A DNA stretch of 64,000 nt from Platanthera guangdongensis (taxonomy: Eukaryota > Streptophyta > Magnoliopsida > Asparagales > Orchidaceae): contig CM077155.1 of assembly GCA_039583875.1 (NCBI GenBank), positions 8,296,043 through 8,360,042 of the forward strand. Reading direction: 5' to 3'. The notes beneath the pieces were generated by a model. That model had not been told where the DNA came from. It did not search any database and was given only the letters and a program-made list of their open reading frames with translations. The position numbers were made by a program, and so were the translations under genes. Shown here piece by piece: positions 1 through 9,664 of the stretch; positions within the stretch are counted from its first letter, which is position 1; every line of letters starts with the position of its first letter.

Positions 1-1005
1 GGAGTCGCATCAGGATACATGATAGAAAATTGAGTCTTGTCATGGAGAACCGAAGACGAAACTCGATTTATGTGAAAACAAGAGAGAACAACAAGACATC
101 AATAAGACCGAGGAACATGCATATGAGTGAGAATGCTACGAGTCACATCCAGAAGATGACGATTTTTATGTTCAGCAACGTCATTCTGTTGAGAAGTGTA
201 AGGACAAGTAGTTTGATAGACAATGTCATGATTCAAACAAAATGACGTGAACTGAAAACTAAGATACTCCTAAGCATTATCAGTGCGAAGAATTTTAATA
301 AGGGTATAAAATTATGTACGAATCTCATTATAAAACGCAGTAAAAATAGAAAATATTTCAGAGCGTTCGTGTAACAAATACAACCATGTACACCATGAAA
401 AATCGTCAATAAAAGTAACAAAATACATGTTACTCCTACCAACAGTCGGAAGAGGAGCAGCACGTCAAACATCTGAATGAACAAGATCAAAAGGACGAGA
501 AGAACTACATTCATGATTTGCGGGGAAAGTTGTTCGGTGATGTTTGCCAAACTGACAAGCCTCACAATTAAGAGAAGAATCCTCTCGAGGTAAAGCAGGC
601 AGAAGCTGATAAAGAATCCGGGGAGGAGGATGCCCAAGGCGAAGATGTCACTGAAATAAAGAAGAGGATGAAAAAGCAGAAGCAGTATCAAGGTAGAACA
701 AGCCATCGCTTGCAGTCTCAGTAGCAATCGACTCCTTGGAGTTAGGGACCCGAAAAACACAAGTAGAAGCAGTAAAAACAGCTTCACAGTTCAATTGTTT
801 GCAAAGAGCAGTGACAGAAAGAAGATTGCACGAAAAACTCGGGACATAAAGAGTGTTCTGAAGCTCAAGAGAATAAGTAACATGCACCGTGCCAGACCCA
901 CAAACCGGAGACGAAGAACCATCCGCAATAAGAATCGGAGGCAGTCGGTTACTCTTGTCAAAGACGAGAATTCCCCGTCATATGATTAGTGGCACCAGAA
1001 TCAAT
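1..1005 (-). pseudogene. copia pol fragment: protease, pre-integrase, integrase N-part
   Basis: The minus strand reads IDSGATNHMTG (1005-973), the aspartic protease site of copia polyproteins. After a frameshift it reads a gag-pre-integrase stretch (about 960-650) with the hallmark LYVPSFSCNLLSV. Another frame then gives the integrase zinc-finger half CEACQFGKHH (569-537) and the start of the catalytic core, FVTFIDDFSW (about 421-392), with LRTDNA further on (about 300). At least two frame changes and a stop after FDLVHSDV (about 480) break it. Polymerase and RNase H are not in the window. The long hydrophobic reading frame over 787-233 is an out-of-frame shadow of this integrase. Confidence 0.8.
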
Positions 1006-1550
1006 GAGTCACCTTCCCGTGGTAGCCAACTGAGCAGCAGCAGAAGTAGCAAAAGAAGAGGAAGGAGGAGTGGCCATAGAAAACAACAGCAAACCGCACG
1101 GTTTAACAAAACAAACCGCGCGAACAAAGGGCAACGAACAGGCGACCAAGAAGAGCTCAAGCCGAAAAAGAGCAGGTCGCAAAAAGAGCAGATCGGTTAA
1201 CCGATCAGAAAACAGATCGCAGAAAGAATGCAAATAAGAAAAGAAGGCTGGTAGAAAAACTCAAACCACATGATTGAGTGAGAAGCCGGAGGAACAGAGC
1301 GCAAAAAAGGAGAAACCGCGCGAGTAGAGAAAACAACCCGCGCAAGAAGAAACAACTCGCAGGAGCACAAGAGAAAGAATGAAGCATGAACAGCAGGGAA
1401 GCCGCGCAAACAGACAAGGAGAAAAGGAACAAGTCGCAGAAACAGCGACAAGCAAGGGAGGGCAGGGCGGGAAGAAAACCGGAAGAAGTTCGAAGAAGCA
1501 GACCAGCGTTGTTAGACAAACAAACAACGAGCTAATTAGAGCAAAGGATT

Positions 1551-1567
1551 GGATAGCTCTGATAGCA
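1551..1567 (-). other. copia primer binding site
   Basis: The minus strand reads TGCTATCAGAGCTATCC directly after the LTR. It matches the usual plant TGGTATCAGAGC site complementary to initiator tRNA-Met at all but one of the first 12 bases. Confidence 0.7.
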
Positions 1568-1638
1568 TGTGAAAAAGAGATAAATAAAAGCAAATTGTAT
1601 TGCTCCAAAAAGATAAACAATACATAGGTATGTCCTCA

Positions 1639-1646
1639 TATTTATA
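1639..1646 (-). promoter_or_regulatory. TATA box of the copia LTR
   Basis: TATAAATA on the minus strand, followed downstream by the R/U5 part of the LTR. The palindrome at 1734-1712 lies about 70 bp upstream. Confidence 0.6.
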
Positions 1647-1711
1647 GAAACTGGAGGATATGAGAGAATACAACAAGAGATATGGGACTAACTAAGTAAC
1701 CGCGCTGCTAT

Positions 1712-1734
1712 GCGGTTTGACACTGTCAAACCGC
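1712..1734. repeat. perfect 23-bp palindrome in U3
   Basis: Two 11-base arms (GCGGTTTGACA and its exact complement) flank a single central C. It lies just upstream of the LTR TATA box. The core AACCGC recurs through the minisatellite next to it and in the region downstream of the LTR. Confidence 0.9.
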
Positions 1735-1867
1735 AACACTGTACAAAGAACAACTAAAGAAGACCACCCACCGACAATGGAGGAAAGCCGCCAGACCGTC
1801 ACTGCTAGCCACCAGACCGCCTGCTAACCGCCAAACCTCCAATGCTAGTTGCCTGACCGCAGCTGCG

Positions 1868-2059
1868 GTTAACACCCAGACCGCTGTTGCGGCTAACCTC
1901 CAGACCGCAGCCGCGGTTAATCAGCAGATCGCTGCTGCGGCTAACCAACAGACCGCTGCTGCAGCTAACCTCCTTACCGCTGTTGCGTCTCATCATCAGA
2001 TCGCTTTTGCGGCTAACCAGCAGACCGCTGTTGTGGCAAACCTCCAGACCGCTGAGCCA
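1868..2059. repeat. 24-bp minisatellite in the copia U3
   Basis: Eight in-register 24-bp units of the form (G)CTAACCNNCAGACCGCTG plus TTGCG lie end to end, with degenerate units out to about 1790 and 2110. A plus-strand frame stays open because 24 is divisible by three, giving an eight-residue repeat like NLQTAAAA. I regard that peptide as a by-product of the repeat. Confidence 0.85.
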
Positions 2060-2198
2060 AACCGTCAGAATAAGGAGACTAGCAGACCGCTGAGCCAAAC
2101 CGCCAGACCGGGGAGACTAGCTGACCGCTACGGCTAGATATTAAACCGTCTGGTCTCCTCAAGCTTCAACATCAGAGATGAGGGGCGTCCCCCACGAC

Positions 2199-2684
2199 CA
2201 ACTTACGTAATGGGCGGCCACGGCCTCCTTGAGGGCGCTGTCATACAACACCACATGCTAGCGGGAGTTGGGGGAGACGCGGCACGCTCTTCGCCAGTCC
2301 CAGGAAGAGGTCGCCCGCCTGCAAAATCAATTGAAGGTAACCGTGACGAATTCAAAACTTTGAGTCAGCATACCTTGATTGCTTAACAAGTCCTTCTTTC
2401 ACCAGGCGAGCTTATCCGGGGAGAATCCGACGTTCGTACATGAGATTCTGAAGATTGGAGAGGTTTCCGGGAAGATCGTCTTGAAGCGCGTCTGAGAGAC
2501 AAACCTCCTCAAGCAGAGATTCGTTGGCATTCAATACGAAAAGCTGTTCCCGGAGGACGACGTATCTGATCTAGCAGACACCTCCCCTCGGCAAACCTTA
2601 TCCAGGGGATACACCCCACCAGAGAGTCCAGAAGACGAACCTAGTTCTGCCAGCTCCCCTGACGACTCAACGAATGATAATTAA
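2199..2684 (+). pseudogene. antisense ORF (aORF) remnant of the Tat element, with an intron
   Basis: On the plus strand, opposite to pol, a coiled-coil-like stretch (RHALRQSQEEVARLQNQLK, ending at 2336) runs into a canonical donor GTAACC. An acceptor CACCAG ends at 2405, and the same reading phase resumes with ASLSGENPTF. The 69-bp intron is phase 0. Exon 2 continues through an acidic, proline- and serine-rich tail to a TAA at 2682-2684. Two in-frame stops (about 2253 and 2492) mark it as dead. Function is unknown. Its position after pol and its antisense direction match the aORFs described in Tat elements; the assignment is inference. Confidence 0.5.
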
Positions 2685-3305
2685 CAAATACTTTTTCGTT
2701 CTCTTTTCTTTGAGTACGTACTCACGCCCTTCTGTAAAAACACTTAAATTTTTATTTTTGATTCATAGCTCTTATGGATATTGTAGATATAAACCCTGTA
2801 TGGTTTCTTGGATTATGTACTGCTTGTTGTCAGTCCGCGCGGTTATTGATCGTGGTATTCGTGCGTCTACGGGCATCGGAATGTTTGCGCAACCCTAAAA
2901 GTGTTTGAAATGCTCGATCGAACGGGCTCTTAGGAAATTTGTCAATTGGTTGGGTTCATTGTCAGAGGTTAAGGTCGTTGTTTCTAGCGCTAAGTATCCG
3001 CAGGGCTTTCGACTGCACGCTGCGTTAAGGAACGTCGGAGGAGAATAAACGCTTGTTATTCGGATTCTGTCCTTAGAAAGAAGACCAGTAACAATAACAA
3101 TGCATCAATCAATGCGTGGCCGATCAACACATCCGGACCCGCAACCTATGCCACTCAAGAGTATCTCCTAAGAGCAATATCGTGGTCTTATGGTGGGGGA
3201 AGTGACTGAAACCGGCAGGAGGGTTGGAGTATCGACGTCCACCTCCTGCCGCGAAAGTCCAGATTTGTTCGGGAGGGGCCCATGCAAGCTCTGGGACTCA
3301 CCAGA
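2685..3305. other. non-coding spacer between Tat integrase and aORF
   Basis: No supportable gene. The left 200 bp, rich in T and A, follow the aORF stop and may be its 3' untranslated region. The rest is moderately GC-rich and lies downstream of the integrase C-terminus. Confidence 0.5.
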
Positions 3306-4424
3306 CTAGAGGTCGTGTGTGTCGCATGTGCCTGCTAAGATGCCTTCTTGTGCTGCATCATGCAAAGAGTCTCTCGCAAGGAAAGGGGAAAACTTCATCC
3401 CTGAGAGACGAGTCAGGTTTTGAAAGAAACGCACCTTGCTTTTTCTGGAATAGTACTTCTTCAAGTCGTCGCCGCTCCAGATGTTAGATAGCTCTTTGCC
3501 TTCATATGACAGCAACCTATAGGCCCAGTTCTTGAGCGCTTCCCTGACGACGAACGGTCCTTATCAGTTAGGTTAGAGCTTTCCCACTGAGGTCGCTCTC
3601 CAGCTGCATCCACCTTTTTAACATGAGGTCCCCCTTCTCGAACTGCTTTATCCGAACATTCTTGTCGAAATATCTGGTCATCCTCCGCTTTGCCTCTGTT
3701 TACCAAATTATTGGATGATCTCGGAGTTCTTCGATCAGGTCAAGAGTGCACCTTTGTTCTTCATTGCTTGTCTCCATCCAATTGTCGTTGCACTGTCTGG
3801 TCAGCAACACTCGAGGGCTTTCAACGTCGAACTCTACTGGAATGAGGGCCTCAGATCCATGCGGGAGCTTGAAGGGAGTCTCACAGGTTGCTGAGGAAGG
3901 AGTCGTGTGAAGGGTTCACAGGACGGCAAGTAGCTGCTCTGCCCAATTACCACAAGCAGTTTCCACCTTCAGCAAATTTACGATCTGCTTATTGGCTGCC
4001 TCCACTCGATTGTTTCTTCGAGGGTGGACATATGAGAATCAGAGCTCGATTCCCAGCTGGTCGCAGAAGTCGGCCAGTTCTTCACTTGCAACCTAGGGTC
4101 GTTGTCGGTTACAATGGCAGCTGGAACCCCGTACCGGCAGACGATCTCTGCCCAGATGAAGTTCTTAATCATTTGAGTGGTAGTTTGGGCGAGCGCCTTA
4201 GCTTTTATCCACTTGCTGAAGTAGTCGATCATCATTAGGATGAAGCGGCGCTGCCCACTTGTCATCGGGAACGGGCCAATCAGATCCATTCCCCATACGG
4301 CGAAAGGCCAGGAGACTGAAATGGTCTTGAGTTCTTGTGCTGGCTGGATCTGAAGGGGAGCAAACTTTTGGCACTTCACACACTTCTTAGCAAAATCTAC
4401 GCAGACCCTTATGATTGTTGGCAA
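3306..4424 (-). pseudogene. Tat-type integrase, broken
   Basis: The minus strand encodes a zinc-finger tail (CVKCQKFAP), then WGMDLIGPFP with the first catalytic Asp, IDYFSKWIKA, and VTDNDP with the second Asp. A frame change near 4090 follows; in the new frame a stretch around RVEAANKQIVNLLK (about 4010) corresponds to the region after the catalytic Glu. Further on are the EEQRCTLDLIEELRD region (about 3740), KNVRIKQFEKGDLMLK (about 3640) and a C-terminal domain ending GKELSNIWSGDDLKKYY (3515-3306 frame). At least four frame changes or stops make it non-functional. It strand-transferred element cDNA into the host genome when intact. Confidence 0.8.
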
Positions 4425-4762
4425 AAAGTATCCTTGACGGAGAATCCTTTTCTCAAGGGTCCTGTCTCCTGAGTGGCTGTTGCACTCTCCTGAGTGTACC
4501 CCCTGCAGGATTCAGGGAATTTCTTCTTCTGTTACAAATCTTGCCATGGGAGAGAGAAGGGTCTTCCGACAGAGTATGCTTGACACCAGGACGTAGTGGG
4601 CCGACTTTAGCTTAAATATCCTCTTATTGCTTACTGAAGGGTGAACCTTCCCTATCATAAAGTAATGGACGAAAGGATCTATCCATGACGGGTGCTGATC
4701 TATTTCCATGACGTCCACTTCTTCTATTGCGGGACGGAACAACTCTGTTAGAGTCCCTCCGA

Positions 4763-5645
4763 CTATATTTCATACTTAGCCAGCTCTTCGGCCTCTGCGT
4801 TTTCTTCTCTTGGAATGTGGCAGATATTGAATGTACGTAGACGCCCTATGTGTTGTTTTACGAGGGCCAGATATCGTTGCAGAAGCGGTTCCCTTGCCTT
4901 GAAAACTCCATTAACCTGCGAAGTCATGACCAAGGAGTTTTTCCTCACTTCTAGGTCCTCGATGCCTATCTCTCGGGCCAAGCTCAGTCCTGCAATAGAT
5001 GTTATTAAAGGCGCAAGACGCACTGAGCCGCAAAGGGACCCTAGAGCCTAGCCGCAGGCGCGCGCCGGAGGCACGCGAGGCGCAAAAATGGGAAAAAATA
5101 AAATTAGTGAATTGGGCCAATTCATGAAAAATTAGAAAATCGGGAGCACAATTAGCTGAAATTGAGCTCAATTCATTTAAATTCAGCGAATTTGGCCCCT
5201 AATTCGTTCAATTTCAGCAAATTGGGGGCACAATTCGCTGAAATTGAGCGAATTGGGCGCCCAATTTGCTCAATTTCAACGAACTGGTCGTCTAGTGCGC
5301 CTTGGGTGCACCTCGGGTGCGCATCAGGTGTGCCTTGGGTGCGCTTCAGGCGCGTCTAAGACACATCGCCCGCCTAGGCCTTCCTGAGGCGCAACGGAGT
5401 GCTCCCGATGCCTCAGGCGCGCACCTTGATAACACAACCTGCAATTAGAGCTTATACTCTGCCTGGTTGTTGGTTACGAGAAAATGAAACTTCACCGCTT
5501 GTTCAATCCTGCTTCTACAAGGGCTAACGAGGATGATTCCCGCTCCTACTGATTTTAGGTCGAAGGCCCCGTCCACAAACATCTTCCAACTCAAGGGCAT
5601 TGGAACTTCTTTGTTGTCGTCCCCAATTGCAAAGCCGACAAGCAA
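4763..5645 (-). pseudogene. second (archaeal-type) RNase H of the Tat element, split by a MITE
   Basis: The N-terminal half (5645-5446) reads WKMFVDGAFDLKSVGAGII and ends in TNNQAEYK, the usual motif of the additional RNase H in Tat elements. The C-terminal half (4988-4763) resumes with LSLAREIGIEDLEVR and ends PREENAEAEELAKYE. The two halves are separated by a 441-bp MITE (4997-5437) and join in register except for one missing base. The gene sits between the first RNase H and integrase, as expected for this lineage. Confidence 0.8.
4997..5437. mobile_element. hAT-like MITE, 441 bp, inside the RNase H gene
   Basis: Perfect 8-bp direct repeats CCTGCAAT flank it (4989-4996 and 5438-5445). The ends are imperfect inverted repeats sharing TGTTATNAA. 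The interior has several copies of an AATTCGCTGAAATTGAGC-type motif in both orientations and GGCGC-rich subterminal stretches. No coding capacity is seen. An 8-bp duplication and short TIRs indicate the hAT superfamily. Confidence 0.8.
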
Positions 5646-5650
5646 ATCGG

Positions 5651-7080
5651 CTAAAACTTGGTCCTCGATGGCTGCCCTTGGGATGTATATGATATCGAAT
5701 TCACTGAGCTCGATGGCTTATTTGGCCAACCGTCCGAATGATCTGGCTTTTCCAAGACTGTCCTTAGGGGATGATCAGTCACCACCTGCATGGAGTAAGC
5801 CTGGAAATATGGCCGAAGTCTTTGTGTTGAGATAATCAGGGCCAGTGCCAGCTTTTCCAGGATTGGATAGCGGGCTTCTGCACTTTTCAACACATGGCTA
5901 ACATAGTGTACATGAAATTGCCTCTTGCCTTCCTCCCGCACTAAAACTGAATTGATGGCGTCTTTCCCAACTCCCAAGTATAAGAGCAGGTCTTCTAACG
6001 GGCGAGGGCTCTGAAGGAGAGTAGTTGTAGTCAACTGATGCTTCAGCTACTCAAAGGCCTTATCGCATTATTTGGTCCACTCAAACTTCTTCTTTCCTCG
6101 GAAGGTCTTGAAGTAAGGGGCACACTTATACCCCGACCTTCGGACTCTTCGGAGGTTTCATTTCTAGAATGGATTTTACCTTGTTTGGATTAGGCTCCAG
6201 ACCCTGTGGGGTGAGTTGGTGACCAAGAAACTTTCCCCTGCTTGCTCCAAAAGTGCATTCAGCGGGATTGAATCTCATGTTGAACTTGCAAAGCGTACCG
6301 AACGTCTCCGTTAAATTCCTCAGATGATCGTCCATATTACGATTTTTGGCGAGAAGGTCGTCCACGTAAACCTCCAGGTTACGACCCTTCTGATTCTTGA
6401 AGACATAATCCATCATCCTCTGGTATGTCACTCTGACATTCTTTAACCCGAATGACATGACTCAATAGTTGTAGCATCCTTCGTCCGTAATGAACGCGGT
6501 ATGAGGGACGTCGGGCTCGTGCATCTTGATTTGGTGATATCCGGAGAAAGCATCCAAAAAGCCCATAGCCGAGAACCCCACTGCAGAGTCAACCAATAAG
6601 TCTATTCGAGATAGTGGATAACAGTCCTTGGGGCATGCCTTGTTGAGACGTGTGAAGTCGACACACATTCTCCACTTTTCGTTGGGCTTTTGGACCATCA
6701 CTACATTAGAGATTCAGTACGGGTAATGAACTTCCTGAACAAATCCTGCTTCCAGCAACTTAGTGACCTCTTCGCAAATGGGACAGCGAGGGTAGAAGCT
6801 ACCATTTTCTTCTTCTGCTTGACCGGCTTGAAGTTTGGATTGATGTTGATACGATGACACACGACATTTGGGCTGATACCGGGCATGTCAGAGGCCGACC
6901 ATGCGAAGATATCCAGGTTGTCTAACAAGAACTGAACGAGAAGTGCTTTACCTTTTCCTTCTAACTCGGTGTTGACAGAGACGGTCATGTTTCCATTTCT
7001 CCGCGGACGGGTATCTCCTAAACCTCCTGAACGGGCTCGAGAATTGGATCTGAAGGTCGCGGGGTGAACACTACCAAAGT
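5651..7080 (-). pseudogene. Tat-type reverse transcriptase and first RNase H, broken
   Basis: The minus strand reads the pre-RT region (NLDIFAWSASDMPGI, about 6930-6890), then RT blocks: LNKACPKDCYPL and LVDSAVGFSAMGFLDAFSGYHQIK (6701-6462 frame), FGLKNVRVTYQRMMDYVF, the catalytic YVDDLL (about 6366-6349) and GKFLGHQL. The first RNase H follows (6034-5651) with HVHYVSHVLKSAEARY and VVTDHPLR. A stop before MSFGLKN (near 6460), a break between the pre-RT region and RT (near 6701) and another between RT and RNase H disable it. Upstream, TPRP.DPILEPVQEV-like sequence (about 7070-7020) is the last trace of the protease-RT linker. Confidence 0.8.
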
Positions 7081-7145
7081 CTTCCAGCGGCGAGGGTAAT
7101 CACTGGTCCATGCTCACCGTACCAAATTCTGTTGGAGCCAAAATA

Positions 7146-7957
7146 TGTCACCAACTCTCCGCGCGCAATCCCTGAGAAGGGTGTTCAACAGAGGAAACAA
7201 TGTAGTTCGCGAGGGACTGGTTACTGGCCCTGCGGATGGTAGCAAGAGGATGAAAAGGGAGACAAAGAGGAGGTCGCTAGCAGCAGCGAACACCCGATTG
7301 GACCTGCCACGGCGAATGCCTCTCTTGCGACGAGCCTCTCTTTATTATCTTTGTGAAAATTTATAATGTGTGGTGCGGCCACCCGGGGGATGCGAGCGTA
7401 ACAGAAAGACGGGAACTTAGTGCCTGCACCTACGACAAGGTAGGTTCTCGGCTGAGTCCGCGCGTCCCTTCCAAGCACCCATGGTCCCCCTTTTATACTA
7501 GACGGTAAGTTGCGTGGACGGTTCACGAACCGACAGACATTTAATGTCTTATAAATCATGACATTAAAATGTGCAGCCGCTCGAAGTACACGAAGAGTCG
7601 GGTGGCGGAGACTCAAAGAAGAGGTCGCGCGAAACCGCGCGGTGCAGCTCGAGCTGGATCAAAAGGGAGGAGTCCGCGCAGGATTGATCATAACGTCTGC
7701 GCGTTCTCCTGACTGGAGCTTCCGAACTATGCACTGAGAAGCTGCTCATAGGTCACTTGTTGGCTATCTTTACCGAATATTGTGGTGCTTCCGGGAGGTG
7801 TCCGCAAGCTCTCAAGAATGTCCGCCCGCGAGGTCGGCGAACTCTGAGAACCACTATTTGTATGGGATGTCGTCTCCTTTGGAGGCTCTCCCTCGATGTC
7901 ACGGGATTTGGGGTTAACACTTATTATTTCTCATCTAACCATTCAGAGATTCCAACA
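7146..7957 (-). repeat. Tat 5' LTR (812 bp)
   Basis: In minus orientation it starts TGTTGGAATCTC at 7957 and ends TTGGTGACA at 7146. It is followed by a TTTTGGCTCCAAC stretch (about 7141-7128) that looks like a degenerate primer site. A TATA box lies at 7500-7491. The partner LTR is not found in the window, so the limits are inferred from termini, TATA box and the point where lectin intron sequence begins (7958). Confidence 0.6.
7491..7500 (-). promoter_or_regulatory. TATA box of the Tat LTR
   Basis: The minus strand reads TAGTATAAAAGGGGG here, in the middle of the LTR, a typical U3/R position. Confidence 0.6.
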
Positions 7958-8162
7958 TTCACAATAAATTTAAAACTAATTACCTTAAATTAGCATATAA
8001 TAAATACTTGGTAAATTGGATCATTGCAAATTCAGAAAGCACATCATCACTAAAGGAGATCAAGATATGAAAGGTAGTAATGTGTAAAATAGTAGAATGT
8101 AAGCTAAAAACTGCAAAGTCAGAGTGGAAAAAAAATCTTTTTTTTCCAACAGATTAGCTTAC

Positions 8163-9086
8163 CGGATGAGTTGCTCCAAAGGAGTGCTTCAGGGCTTCAC
8201 CAGTAGCTTTATTGACTAGGGCAAATCCAGGGAAGCGCTCTTCATCTTTTATTTTAGTGCTGTATTTGAGGTCTTTAATCCAATGCTGAATTGTAAAAAA
8301 GGATGTAGAATTCCATCATCCAAGAATGGAATAAATCACATGTTAAGAAGATAATCAGAGAAGAGTATGAAAAGAAATTAAAAAAAACGAGGAAGACAAC
8401 TAAAATCAGATCCAATTTCAATGGAAACCCTAGTAAAATAATCAAAGCTAAAAGAAACCCGTAAACAGTACTTGTCGTTCATCACTGCGATCCGTCCTCG
8501 TGAGAATGGGTTTTCCATCAATGATCGAGAGCGAGTAATTCTCATCGGCCTTGGTGAAGATCCTCACCGTCCTCTGCCGATTCATAGCCCCGCCCTCGGA
8601 GCTCTCGTGACTCACCGTCTCGGAGTATCCTGGACGACTGCGGTGAAGATCTTCCTCCCTCCCGTAACTCGCACCCTCACTTCCATATTGACTCTCATGA
8701 GCAACATGCTGACCCAGAGATTCAGGCGCCAAGGAAGAGCTAAAGAACGGCGGCGGAGGGGAGTATCCAGGCCCGGAATCATGGGAAACGTGATGGACTG
8801 GGTTGCGAAAGAACGGAGGCGGAGGGGCGTAACCGGGGCCGGAATCGTGAGAAATGTGCTGGACTGGGTTTCCGGAGAACGGCGGAGTGGCATCGTAGCC
8901 TGGATCGTGGGTGACGTGGTTCACTGAGCCGCCGGTGTACGTCGGAGGGGGTTCGTAGCCGCGATCGTGAGAGACGTGGTGGACACCCGGGGGAGGGTGG
9001 AAACCTGGGTGATTTCTGCGACGGCGATCGTCGTCGTCGTCATCGTCGCCGCGTTGGTGGTGGTGGTGGCCGAAGGGAAAATCCAT
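8163..9086 (-). CDS. EULS3-like Euonymus lectin, exons 1 and 2 (partial gene)
   Basis: Exon 1 (9086-8472, 205 codons) starts MDFPFGHHHHQ, has a poly-Asp run, then four repeats of about 22-25 residues built on HVSHDSGPGYxPPPPF, a spacer, and the start of an EUL lectin domain (VRIFTKADENYSLSI). It ends at a GTACTG donor (8471). Exon 2 (8285-8163, 41 codons) follows a TTCAG acceptor in phase 0, reads HWIKDLKYSTKIKDE and FALVNKATGEALKHS, and ends at a GTAAGC donor. The EUL domain is about 150 residues, so the last half is missing. The next sequence is intron, then a retrotransposon LTR at 7957. EULS3 proteins are nucleocytoplasmic carbohydrate-binding proteins linked to drought and ABA responses in other plants. 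Neither exon shows a stop or frameshift. Confidence 0.85.
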
Positions 9087-9659
9087 TTTCGATTTCTGGA
9101 ATTGGGGATGGGAGGGGCGATGGGAAAGTACAAGGTTCGGGATATGGGAAAATGTTTGGTCCGCTGATTGGACAACGCTTCATTTCCCCAATCAATGAGA
9201 GCCTTCTAAAGGATGTGGGCCCGCACATTTTTGATTTTTGTCATACACTTTTACGCGTGCCCCTCAAATTTAGGCACCTGATTGTAGTTATGTTTTTCCT
9301 CAGTTGGTTTTCTCATTCTAGTTCTAATGGTATTGACGAATCCCATTTCAGATGTTCTAACTGTGTTATTTTCAGCTCATTTGTAACATTCCAGTTGTTT
9401 TATGAGTGTTTGGAGTTGTTTTATGAGTGTTTGGAGTTGTATTATAGTTATTTCCAGGTGTAACATTCTATATTTTAGTTATAATATTTTATATTCTAGT
9501 TGTATCATTACATTTTCAAGTTGTAATTCTTAAAATTCTAATTATAATATATAGCAATCTAGTTGCACTTGCCTCGATTATTACTATCTGATTGCAAATG
9601 TCAGGTTTCATTTACCTATGTAGTAGATGCACTATAAAATTATTTAAACAAAATGCAAA
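9087..9659. other. 5' flank of the lectin gene
   Basis: About 570 bp upstream of the lectin start codon. The first 120 bp are mixed GC and hold CCAAT-type motifs on the minus strand (about 9170-9200), consistent with a promoter; I see no clear TATA box. From 9390 it becomes AT-rich, with a 23-bp direct duplication (GTTTTATGAGTGTTTGGA, about 9396-9441). No ORF is supportable. Confidence 0.5.
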
Positions 9660-9664
9660 CCTTT

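Larger units (their letters stand above)
1..2171 (-). mobile_element. Ty1/copia element, 5' portion (runs off the left edge)
   Basis: Reading the minus strand, an LTR (2171 to 1568) is followed directly by a tRNA-Met-type primer site, a low-complexity region where gag would lie (about 1550 to 1010), the protease motif, and the start of integrase, which leaves the window at position 1. The copia order of protease before integrase, and the DSGATNHM type of protease site, place it in Ty1/copia. The LTR ends at TTCAACA (2171), inside sequence I assign to the Tat element, so this copia copy is the younger of the two. The 3' LTR and most of pol are outside the window. Confidence 0.8.
1568..2171 (-). 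repeat. copia 5' LTR (604 bp)
   Basis: In minus orientation it begins TGTTGAAGC (at 2171) and ends TTTTTCACA (at 1568), giving TG...CA ends, and it abuts the primer site. A TATA box, TATAAATA, lies at 1646-1639. Upstream of it in U3 are a perfect palindrome (1734-1712) and a 24-bp minisatellite (2059-1868). The partner LTR is not in the window, so the limits rest on termini and primer site only. Confidence 0.65.
2172..7957 (-). mobile_element. Ty3/gypsy element of Tat type, deleted and truncated
   Basis: Minus-strand order is a 5' LTR (7957-7146), a short leader, a pol that starts just before RT, RT, RNase H, a second RNase H, integrase, and then an extra ORF on the opposite strand (2199-2684). 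A second, archaeal-type RNase H and an antisense ORF after pol are published hallmarks of the Tat/Ogre lineage. Gag and protease are gone: only about 160 bp separate the LTR from the pre-RT region. No 3' LTR is visible, and the left end is cut by the copia element at 2171. The right end lies in an intron of the lectin gene. Confidence 0.75.

Noticed and set aside
233..787. Hydrophobic 184-codon frame that looks like a membrane protein
   Set aside because: It is the out-of-frame reading of copia integrase; the true frame shows CEACQFGKHH and FVTFIDDFSW.
8472..8927. Plus-strand frame of 151 codons over the lectin gene
   Set aside because: It is antisense to lectin exon 1, which has family motifs, splice sites and codon sense.
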